From Taishania pollutisoli (lineage in GTDB: Bacteria > Bacteroidota > Bacteroidia > Flavobacteriales_D > Crocinitomicaceae), in NCBI RefSeq assembly GCF_014518315.1, contig NZ_JACVEL010000001.1, positions 682,001 to 746,000 of the forward strand: 64,000 bases of DNA, written 5' to 3'. The notes beneath the pieces are model-generated. The model had not been told where the DNA came from. It worked only from the letters and a program-made list of their open reading frames with translations, and searched no databases. Each line of letters begins with the position of its first letter. Within the stretch, counting starts at the first letter, position 1. Position numbers and translations under genes: made by a program. Positions 7,922-15,665 of this stretch are shown here, in pieces.

Positions 7922-9610
7922 TTAAGCGATGGATTGAATCAATTTTTGCAAGTCTTTTTGTTCGGTAATGTCCAGTCGCTTGCGAAGTCTCAGGTTGGTT
8001 TTTCGAACGGAATCAGGACCGATTCCCAGCGTTTTCGAAATCTCAAGGTTTTCCAGGTTCAACTTCAATAAAGCGGCAAGTCGCAACTCGGCATTGGTAA
8101 TATCTTCGTAGTTGGTATAGAAAAAGTCAAAGAAGCCCGGATAGCGTTTTTCGAACAGGTGTTTGAATTGCAACCAGTCTTCATCTGTCAGTAAAGTAAA
8201 CGACTGTAATTTGTCTGTGAGATGTTTGTGTTCTTCTTCTGTCCGGTCCATTTTCAGGAAGAGCAATTCCAGTTCTTCATTCATTTTAGCAATGGTCTCG
8301 TTTTTCTCCATCAAACTTTTCAGAACAGACTGCATTTCCTGTTCCGTTTTTTCCAGGTTTTCCTTTACCCGTTTGTTTTTCAGTTCCAGTAATTCTTTTT
8401 CTTTTTTCTTCCGTTTCAAAATCTGGAGAATGATGATGTAGGCACCGATGGCAATAATCACCACCAGGATGATCAACCCGATCATGATTCGTTTACTGGT
8501 TCTTGATTGCTCTTGTAAAACCTGTATTTTAGCCTGACGGTGCTCAAAATCAATCTGGAACTCTGTGTTGTTGGCATTTACAATATTGCGCAACCGGTTG
8601 ATCGAGTCGTTGATTCGTTGTTCCACTTTATACAGTTCCAGTGCTTTTTCATAATCGCGTGTGTATTCGTACCACAGTGCTTTGGACCTGTAATAACTCA
8701 TATTACGCTGCATTTTAGGGTAAACAGCAACCAGGGAATCAATGGTTTGGATTTTCTTTTGAACACCACTCGAATTTTTAAATACAATGTCAATCTCGAT
8801 CAACTGGGTCATTGCCGACAATGCACTCTCTACTTCGCCTGCAGCCTTGCTGGTATTAAAATCAATCGTCAAAAACTTCCGGGCCAGCTCATATTGGTTT
8901 TTATTGTAATAAAGAACCCCCAGATTACCGGATAACACTCCCACCCAGACGGTATTGTTGGTTTTTTTAGCCAGATCAATTGCATCGGTGTAATAATTTT
9001 CTGATTTTTCCGGATCTGAAGTGCTGTATATCAGTCCGAGCGTGTTTAAGATATTTATTTTAGCATGTTCTGTTGTGTTGCTGCAATTCAGCGATTTATT
9101 CAGGTAAACCTTGGATTGCTCATACCGTTTGAAAAAAAAGTAAGACAATCCCATCAATTCATAAAATTCGCATTCAAATTCGTACGATTTCCCCGGAGTC
9201 ATCAACAACTCAATTTTGTACAGGTAGGGAAAGGCATCCTGGTTTTGTTTGGACAATTGGAACCTTCTTCCCAGAAAAAATAACACATCCAGGTAATTAT
9301 CCTGTGATTCGTTGAAAAACGTGTCGACTTCGTGCAGGAATACATTGTAATGGCTATCGTCAATAAACGCTTTTTCCTGGTTGGCCGTTAAAAAGTTCAG
9401 AACGTTCTTATTGACATTTTTTGCAGGTGACTGATTGGCAATTGTACGAAGCTGCTCGATCCCTTTCGTGGCACTTAATTTTTGCGCGGACAAATGAAAT
9501 CCGTGGAAAAGGCAAAGGAATATCAAAAGTCGTTTCAACAATTTAGCATTTTTTTTGTAAAAGTAGGAAGATTTATAATTACTTGTTGCGTTATCGTATT
9601 GTACTGACAC
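7922..9610 (-). CDS. TPR / transmembrane / coiled-coil regulator with LuxR-like C-terminal HTH
   Basis: A 562-residue membrane protein. A hydrophobic export or anchor segment (about 24-43, ending LSAQ) precedes 5-6 TPR-type helical repeats (about 80-330). A transmembrane helix (IGLIILVVIIAIGAYIIILQIL, about 377-398; shown only as location) is followed by a charged coiled coil (400-470). The C-terminal region holds the LuxR-like helix-turn-helix ITNAELRLAALLKL...KTLGIGPDSVRKT. The layout is common in Bacteroidota: an extracytoplasmic TPR sensor joined to a cytoplasmic DNA-binding domain, with no kinase. The start is uncertain: the codon at 9610 is GTG, and TTG codons at 9541 and 9538 would put the hydrophobic segment at the N-terminus. 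No in-frame ATG lies before the hydrophobic segment. Targets unknown; the two cargo genes downstream on the same strand are candidates. Confidence 0.75.
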   Translation of the reverse strand: MSVQYDNATSNYKSSYFYKKNAKLLKRLLIFLCLFHGFHLSAQKLSATKGIEQLRTIANQSPAKNVNKNVLNFLTANQEKAFIDDSHYNVFLHEVDTFFNESQDNYLDVLFFLGRRFQLSKQNQDAFPYLYKIELLMTPGKSYEFECEFYELMGLSYFFFKRYEQSKVYLNKSLNCSNTTEHAKINILNTLGLIYSTSDPEKSENYYTDAIDLAKKTNNTVWVGVLSGNLGVLYYNKNQYELARKFLTIDFNTSKAAGEVESALSAMTQLIEIDIVFKNSSGVQKKIQTIDSLVAVYPKMQRNMSYYRSKALWYEYTRDYEKALELYKVEQRINDSINRLRNIVNANNTEFQIDFEHRQAKIQVLQEQSRTSKRIMIGLIILVVIIAIGAYIIILQILKRKKKEKELLELKNKRVKENLEKTEQEMQSVLKSLMEKNETIAKMNEELELLFLKMDRTEEEHKHLTDKLQSFTLLTDEDWLQFKHLFEKRYPGFFDFFYTNYEDITNAELRLAALLKLNLENLEISKTLGIGPDSVRKTNLRLRKRLDITEQKDLQKLIQSIA

Positions 9611-9998
9611 TTGAACCGGTGAATTAAATTTTGCACAAAGAAGACGAATAATTCACAATAATAGTTGTTTTTGCACGCTAATAAACCGATTAAGTACACC
9701 ATCAAAAGCATTAAAATATTAATAATCAAATGTAAAAACAAGTTGCTTTTTCTGTCTTTCTGTATTCTGAAAGCCGTTACACGTAGCTGTTGAATCGTTA
9801 TTTATGGACCAGTATCTATGCTCTTGTCAATTTGTTTTCATGGTGAAGGAGCACAATGGAAGGAAGCCGTTGAATTGAACATTTTGGATTTTTTTCGTAT
9901 AATTAACACCTGTTCCTTACCGAATATTTATATTTTCGCAGAGATTAATAATTTGGTGTAGTGTGTTTTTTTCATTCTATCCAACGTAAACATGTATT
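9611..9998. other. AT-rich divergent intergenic region
   Basis: This 388-bp gap separates two divergent genes. I see no gene, tRNA or clear hairpin. The best promoter-like element for the rightward gene is TATTTTCG at 9931-9938, one base off the TAnnTTTG consensus, giving a leader of about 55 nt. Weak evidence. Confidence 0.3.
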
Positions 9999-12900
9999 AT
10001 GAACTACAGAAAACTTAATGTTTTATTGGGCTGGTTGGTTTTTCTAATCGCTACAACTGTTTATTTTATCACGCTTGAAGATACAGTCAGTCTCTGGGAC
10101 TGCGGGGAGTACATCATGGCTGCTTACAAACTGGAAGTAGGCCACCCTCCGGGAGCTCCGTTGTTTATGTTACTGGGACGTCTGTTCACATTTTTCGCAC
10201 TTGAGACAGACGTTGCGTTGTGGATCAACAGAATGTCAGCTCTTTCAAGTTCATTTACTATTTTGTTCATGTTTTGGTCCATCACATCACTGGTTCGCAA
10301 GATGGTATTGCAACGCAAACCGGAACTTTCAAAGGGAGATTTGATTGCAATTATGGGAAGTGGAATCGTCGGTTCATTGGCGTACACTTTTTCCGAAACT
10401 TTTTGGTTTTCAGCAGTTGAAGGTGAGGTATATGCCATGTCATCTTTATTTACTGCGATTGTTTTCTGGGCAATCCTGAAATGGGACGAAGAAATGATTT
10501 TACTGCAAAGCGGAAAGTTGGGGGTGGATGCTGCTCCAAATCGTTGGTTGTTGCTGATTATGTTCTTAATCGGTCTGGCAATCGGGGTCCACTTACTGGG
10601 AATCTTACTTGTACCTGCGATCGGGTATGTTATTTATTTCCGTTTGTGGGGAGAAGTGAAACCAAAAACATTCATTCTTACAGGACTTCTTTCGTTGATT
10701 ATCCTTGCTGTAATTCAGGAAGGTGTCATTCCGGGAACCATCTCCATGGCTTCTTCCTTTGAAATTACCTTCAGAAATTCATTTGGTCTGCCATTCTTCG
10801 CAGGAACGATTTTCTTCTTCACAGTATTGGTTGGTGCCTTAATTTACGGTGCGAGATATGCACGTAAAAAAGGAAAAACAGTTTTGTACAACAGTCTTTT
10901 CGGATTGATTTTCCTGTTGATCGGTTACGGTTCCTTTTCTGTGATTGTGATTCGTTCGAATGCAGATACTCCGATGGACCAAAATAACCCGGAAAACCTG
11001 GTAAATCTTCACTCCTACCTGAAGCGGGATCAGTATGGAAAAGCACCGTTGCTCAGTGGACCACACTGGAATTCAAAAGAGCTGGGAGGTCGCTTTGACT
11101 CAGACGGAAGCTGGAATCCGTATGCAGACCGGTCCGGATGGAAGGACAGAGAAGCGGTTTATGCCCGTCGTTTTATTGTACACAAGAACGATGTTGTCTT
11201 GAAGACATTCCTGAAACAAGCAGATGCTGAGAAGTTTGCAAAGGAGAACAAAGCGGAATCCAAAGAAGAATTTTACGAGGTAAACGAAGGATCAAGAGAA
11301 CAGGCAGAACCTGCATACGAGCAAACAACCTTCTTCCCGCGTATGTATAGTGCCGAAGATCCGAGAAAAATAGACGGTTACAAAATGTGGTCCGGGTATG
11401 ATGCTTCCCGCAAGGAAGGAGAAATGGGGAAAGATCAGTTGCCATTACCTAGTTTCGGTGAAAATCTGGATTATTTTTTCAGCTACCAGGTTAACTGGAT
11501 GTACATCCGTTACTTTATGTGGAACTTTGCAGGTCGTCAAAATGATATTCAGGGAGACGGAAATCAAATCAACGGAAACTGGAAATCGGGGTTCTCATTC
11601 ATCGATACACCACGCTTGGGTGACCAGGAAAATGCACCTTATTACACAACCAATAACAAAGCAAACAATAGTTTCTTTTTCATTCCGTTGGTACTTGGTT
11701 TAATCGGGTTCTTTTTCCACGCCTATCGTTCACCGAAAGACGCGTTTGTGGTTCTGCTGGGATTCTTGCTGACAGGATTGGCAATTGTCGTATACCTGAA
11801 TCAGAAAGTATATGAGCCACGTGAACGGGATTATGCCTATGCAGGATCATTCTACTTCTTCACCATGTGGATCGGTATCGGGGTGTACGCACTCTACCAT
11901 GCATTTACATCGTTCGGAAAAGAACATTTTAAGAAATTTGGAATCATCGCAGCTGTAGGATTAGCACTCTTCTTCATTCTCGATATGGGAAGCGAATCTT
12001 CTCTGCCGAATACCTTATCCTGGCTGACTATTTCCGTGATGGCGTTCCTGTTACTCGGTGGAATGAAGCTGGTCGGAAAAGTGACACGAAGCGAAACAGC
12101 CGGCGCCACTTTGGCAACTCTTCTCGGGTTAATTGCTCCTGTTATTATGGGACTGCAAGGTTGGGATGATCACGACAGAAGTAACAAGACAACGGCTCAC
12201 GATGTTGCCTACAACTATATGAGCGCGGTTTCTCCGAACGGAATCATCTTTACAAACGGGGACAATGATACCTTCCCGTTGTGGTACATCCAGGAAGTGG
12301 AGGGATTCCGGTCAGACGTACGTGTTTGTAACCTTTCGTTGATGCAAACCGACTGGTACACCGCACAAATGATGCGCAAAACGTATGATTCAGATCCGTT
12401 GCCGATCAAATTCTCTCCGGATCAGATCCTGATGTATACCGGAAATACGGACCAGATTCAGTTTGTGAATCTGTCAGATTTGTACCTGGGCAATAATGCT
12501 TCTGCCGAAATTTTGAAGAAAATCATTGATTTACGTGTAAAAGTAAACACGACCAACGCCATTAAAGCTGTTGAAACATTCGCCGGTTCCATGACGGGAG
12601 TGATGAGTGGATTTGAAATCGCGCAACCGGCAGTTCAGCAACGCGTAGGTCAGTTGAGAGAAGTATTGACACGTCCCGCGCAGGTAAATGACCTGACCAA
12701 CGATATTCACATGCGTTTTTCCGGAATGAGAGAGTTGTTCGGTGCTTTGCAAAACCAGGCAATCACTCCTACCGAAAATACGATCAAGGGATTCCAGGAG
12801 GCATACCAGCAATTGAGTCAGGGATGGGAATCTATGGACCTGGCAGATGCAATGGCATTCCTGCGTGATGACAACAATATGCTGACTACAAAAGCGGGCA

Positions 12901-14141
12901 GCGCACGTTTCTTCCCGACAAATGTGTTTGTATTGAAAGTAAACAAAGACAATGTTTTGAAATCAGGTACAATTCCTTCCAATACGGATAAGTCGAAAAT
13001 CATGGATGAAGTGATCTTCAAAATGGAGGTAAACTCACTGACACGTGAAGAAATCATGATGATGGACATCCTGGCAAACAACGAATGGAAGCGCGGAATT
13101 TATTTCTCCAGTCCATATGGAAGTAAAGTTTCACGTGCCTTGTTGAATGCAGGCGCTTTGAAACAAACCGGTTCAACATACGAAGTAAACCCGATCAGAC
13201 AGGACGCTCCGATTGATGTGGAAGAAATGTACGAAAGCTTAATGAAAAAGCAGCATTTCGGGAAAATGAACGATCCGAAGGTATTGACCGATTACTATGC
13301 CAGACGTCATGTGATTCAGTACCGAAGCCAGTTTGCTTCGCTTGTACGCTATTACCTGCACACAATTGATCAGGCGGAACGGGTAAAAGCATATCCTGAT
13401 TCGTACATCGATATGATTAAGAACCAACCGGTAATTCAGCCTGCGGAAGCAGAAGTATTGGAATTGAGAAAGAACGCAGATCAGGTGATTGCTGAGGGCA
13501 AGAAACGCGTGAGCGCATTGCTGGACAGAGCACAGGAAGTTATGCCGGTAGAAATTGTTCTGGACGGCGGAGAGCCGAATCCGGCAGGTTCGTTCAAGTA
13601 CCAGGGAGCAAATTACCCGAGGTATTCCGATGGAATTGCAGTAGATTATGTACAAATGTACTACGATGCTGATAACAATGCGAAAGCGGAACAATTAGGA
13701 ACGGAATTAGCGAAGCAATACAAGCAAAGCATTGAGTTTTTCCTGAACAGCCCTTCTCACATTGTATTGTCTTCTCAAAACCAGCCGCACTTCCTGGTTG
13801 CACTGGATTCTTACCTGCAACTGTTTGCTGCCTCCAACGAGGCAAAAGGCAATCCAAACGGGGCCTTTGCAAAACAAACGGAGCAATATGTGATGGAATT
13901 GTTTGAGAAAAAATTACCGGCACTGTACAAACGCATTGAAGCGGAATTGGCAGATGCGAACGAAAATGTACGTGCAATCAGAACAATTGACCTGTTGTCG
14001 TTGAAAGATTACATTGAAGCATTGAGCGCTGAATACGGATTTGCGCAAAATAGCAATCAACCGATTCAAAACAATGCTCCTGAAATGGATTTTAATCAAT
14101 TGATCCAGGAGCAAATGAAACAAGATTCAGTTTTAGAATAA
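9999..14141 (+). CDS. DUF2723 (GT117-type) membrane protein, probable protein O-mannosyltransferase
   Basis: A 1380-residue polytopic inner-membrane protein of the DUF2723 family. The family is placed among GT-C glycosyltransferases (GT117) and proposed to be the Bacteroidota protein O-mannosyltransferases acting on exported proteins. The first helix is followed by the loop motif SLWDCGEY (D34, E37), which fits the acidic catalytic motif of GT-C enzymes, and then GHPPGAP. Helices continue to about residue 320. A hydrophilic insert (about 330-540) is followed by a second helix cluster (550-690), and the C-terminal half is soluble. In that half, FTNGDNDTFPLWYIQE (about 750) is a conserved-looking block. 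The next gene begins 15 nt after the stop, so they are likely cotranscribed. Donor and acceptor are inferred from the family only. Confidence 0.85.
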   Translation: MNYRKLNVLLGWLVFLIATTVYFITLEDTVSLWDCGEYIMAAYKLEVGHPPGAPLFMLLGRLFTFFALETDVALWINRMSALSSSFTILFMFWSITSLVRKMVLQRKPELSKGDLIAIMGSGIVGSLAYTFSETFWFSAVEGEVYAMSSLFTAIVFWAILKWDEEMILLQSGKLGVDAAPNRWLLLIMFLIGLAIGVHLLGILLVPAIGYVIYFRLWGEVKPKTFILTGLLSLIILAVIQEGVIPGTISMASSFEITFRNSFGLPFFAGTIFFFTVLVGALIYGARYARKKGKTVLYNSLFGLIFLLIGYGSFSVIVIRSNADTPMDQNNPENLVNLHSYLKRDQYGKAPLLSGPHWNSKELGGRFDSDGSWNPYADRSGWKDREAVYARRFIVHKNDVVLKTFLKQADAEKFAKENKAESKEEFYEVNEGSREQAEPAYEQTTFFPRMYSAEDPRKIDGYKMWSGYDASRKEGEMGKDQLPLPSFGENLDYFFSYQVNWMYIRYFMWNFAGRQNDIQGDGNQINGNWKSGFSFIDTPRLGDQENAPYYTTNNKANNSFFFIPLVLGLIGFFFHAYRSPKDAFVVLLGFLLTGLAIVVYLNQKVYEPRERDYAYAGSFYFFTMWIGIGVYALYHAFTSFGKEHFKKFGIIAAVGLALFFILDMGSESSLPNTLSWLTISVMAFLLLGGMKLVGKVTRSETAGATLATLLGLIAPVIMGLQGWDDHDRSNKTTAHDVAYNYMSAVSPNGIIFTNGDNDTFPLWYIQEVEGFRSDVRVCNLSLMQTDWYTAQMMRKTYDSDPLPIKFSPDQILMYTGNTDQIQFVNLSDLYLGNNASAEILKKIIDLRVKVNTTNAIKAVETFAGSMTGVMSGFEIAQPAVQQRVGQLREVLTRPAQVNDLTNDIHMRFSGMRELFGALQNQAITPTENTIKGFQEAYQQLSQGWESMDLADAMAFLRDDNNMLTTKAGSARFFPTNVFVLKVNKDNVLKSGTIPSNTDKSKIMDEVIFKMEVNSLTREEIMMMDILANNEWKRGIYFSSPYGSKVSRALLNAGALKQTGSTYEVNPIRQDAPIDVEEMYESLMKKQHFGKMNDPKVLTDYYARRHVIQYRSQFASLVRYYLHTIDQAERVKAYPDSYIDMIKNQPVIQPAEAEVLELRKNADQVIAEGKKRVSALLDRAQEVMPVEIVLDGGEPNPAGSFKYQGANYPRYSDGIAVDYVQMYYDADNNAKAEQLGTELAKQYKQSIEFFLNSPSHIVLSSQNQPHFLVALDSYLQLFAASNEAKGNPNGAFAKQTEQYVMELFEKKLPALYKRIEAELADANENVRAIRTIDLLSLKDYIEALSAEYGFAQNSNQPIQNNAPEMDFNQLIQEQMKQDSVLE

Positions 14142-14156
14142 TCAAACAACTGATTG

Positions 14157-14759
14157 ATGCATCGATCCCCCAAACTCCTGCATAAATTATTTCCTGCACG
14201 GATTTGGGGGATTTCTGTTTCCGACAAGTCCGTCTTTCTCACATTTGATGACGGCCCCCATCCCGAGATCACTTCCTGGGTTCTGGACTTTCTGAAAGAA
14301 AAGAATATCCGGGCAACGTTTTTCTGTGTGGGAGAAAATGTAGAGCGGTTTCCGGATTTGTACCGGCGGTTGCTGGATGAAGGGCACCGGACAGGCAATC
14401 ATACGATGAAACACCTCAATGGAATGAAAACAGATAAGAAAACCTATTTGCATTCCATCCTGGAAACAGAAAAACAAGTGAAATCAAACCTTTTCAGACC
14501 TCCTTACGGCCGATTAAACCGGAAAATGGACAAACTCCTCACACAGCGCTTTAAAATCATTATGTGGACCTGGCTTTCCAAAGATTATGATGCATCCATA
14601 CCGGTTGATTCCATCATTAAGGCAGCGGAAAGTATCCAACCCGGAGACATATTGGTTTTTCACGATAATCTGAAGTCCAAAGAACGGTTGCAGAAACTCC
14701 TGCCACCCATTGTTGAGCGGTTATTGGCAGAAAATTACTTGTTCCGGGTAATTGATTAA
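14157..14759 (+). CDS. Polysaccharide deacetylase (NodB homology domain, CE4)
   Basis: A 200-residue CE4 esterase with the canonical motifs. Motif 1 is TFDDGPH (D31, D32). Motif 2 is HTMKH (H82 and H86, the metal ligands). Motif 3 is RPPYG (114-118). The late LVFHDN motif carries the catalytic His. These enzymes remove N-acetyl groups from GlcNAc-containing glycans such as peptidoglycan or surface polysaccharide. No signal peptide is evident, so action in the cytoplasm or at the inner membrane is possible. I start at ATG 14157; a TTG codon directly before it (14154) is the alternative. It follows the DUF2723 gene by 15 nt. Its stop codon overlaps that of the convergent lipoprotein gene (14756-14759). 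Confidence 0.88.
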   Translation: MHRSPKLLHKLFPARIWGISVSDKSVFLTFDDGPHPEITSWVLDFLKEKNIRATFFCVGENVERFPDLYRRLLDEGHRTGNHTMKHLNGMKTDKKTYLHSILETEKQVKSNLFRPPYGRLNRKMDKLLTQRFKIIMWTWLSKDYDASIPVDSIIKAAESIQPGDILVFHDNLKSKERLQKLLPPIVERLLAENYLFRVID

Positions 14760-15553
14760 CGTCGCTCCACCAACGCAACACTTTTCAGAATTTGCATGAT
14801 GTATCCTTGTCCGTCGATGTATTTTTCAAATTGAATGGACAGTTCTTTGCCCAAAGCATTTTTACCTTCTTTTCGCAGGTACCTCAATGTCGGGCTGTCT
14901 TCCTGAATAGATAATGATGCTGTGTATCCGTTGGCGGGCACATTTTCTCCGACAATCAGGAAATGATAGGGTCCGCTTTCCACAAATCCCTGGAATGTTG
15001 TCGCGTAAGGTCCTTCCTGTCTCAAGACTTTCATGACGTCCTCTTTTGAATGTTCCACAGCCGCTATTTCCCTGTATTCTTCATTGCTGATGTATTCTTC
15101 AAAATCTGCGGTCCGCTCTTTTGACGTTGTCACTTTTCCTTCCGGGGAATAAAACGAAATTTCTTCCGAAAAATAAGCTGTTTTATCTTTGATTTTTTCA
15201 CTGGCTTTTTTCGTGGCAAACAACACTCCGCCGTTGGAATAATACGAATATTTCGCACTGGTACGCGTTTTCCCGTCGATGCGTTCTTCTTCAATCTTCG
15301 TAATTACCTCGTTTTGATCCAGGTAAGCCACCGCTGAGACAGACGAACCATCCTCCCTGGAGTAGATCAGGCTTTCAATGCGTGACATATTCGGAAGTTC
15401 GGCATCAATCCGTTCCATCAATGCATCAAATTCACTTGCTTCGACAACCGGCGTTTGTTTTTCTTCTTGTACAACAAGCTCTTCCGGCGTGTTTTTGGAA
15501 CCGTTACATGCAACTAAACCAATCAAAAGCGGGATAAAAACGAGAAACTTCAT
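14756..15553 (-). CDS. Lipoprotein of unknown function
   Basis: A 265-residue protein with a lipoprotein signal: basic start MKF, hydrophobic core, and lipobox LVAC with the acylated Cys at about residue 16. After an acidic linker rich in Glu, Val and Lys, the body (about 40-265) has mixed strands and helices with SYYSNGGVLFATK and PYATTFQGFVESGPYHFLIVG. I do not recognise the family. It has its own strong flavobacterial promoter (15584-15611) just past the terminator of the fadN gene, so it is a separate unit. Its 3' end overlaps the convergent deacetylase gene by 4 bp. Confidence 0.75.
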   Translation of the reverse strand: MKFLVFIPLLIGLVACNGSKNTPEELVVQEEKQTPVVEASEFDALMERIDAELPNMSRIESLIYSREDGSSVSAVAYLDQNEVITKIEEERIDGKTRTSAKYSYYSNGGVLFATKKASEKIKDKTAYFSEEISFYSPEGKVTTSKERTADFEEYISNEEYREIAAVEHSKEDVMKVLRQEGPYATTFQGFVESGPYHFLIVGENVPANGYTASLSIQEDSPTLRYLRKEGKNALGKELSIQFEKYIDGQGYIMQILKSVALVERR

Positions 15554-15583
15554 ATCTTTTTTAGAGTTAAATGCCTATGAAGA

Positions 15584-15611
15584 CAAAAGTAACAAAATAA
15601 ATACGAATCAA
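15584..15611 (-). promoter_or_regulatory. Consensus flavobacterial promoter for the lipoprotein gene
   Basis: On the minus strand TTG (15611-15609), a 17-nt spacer and TACTTTTG (15591-15584) match TTG-N17..23-TAnnTTTG exactly. The predicted leader is about 26 nt. The -33 element abuts the U-tract of the upstream terminator. Confidence 0.8.
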
Positions 15612-15612
15612 T

Positions 15613-15644
15613 AAAAAAGGCAACGAGGAATCCCTCATTGCCTT
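15613..15644 (-). terminator. Rho-independent terminator after the MarR-FadN operon
   Basis: The minus strand shows a 12-bp stem (AAGGCAATGAGG / CCTCGTTGCCTT, one G-U pair) with a 4-nt loop followed by six T. It lies 22 nt past the fadN-like stop and ends that operon. Confidence 0.85.
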
Positions 15645-15665
15645 CGGTATGTGTAACAGTACCTC

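Noticed and set aside
9535-9741. 68-codon hydrophobic minus-strand frame over the start of the TPR regulator
   Set aside because: It needs a TTG start, overlaps the regulator in another frame, and is AT-rich sequence that codes for hydrophobic residues by composition alone.
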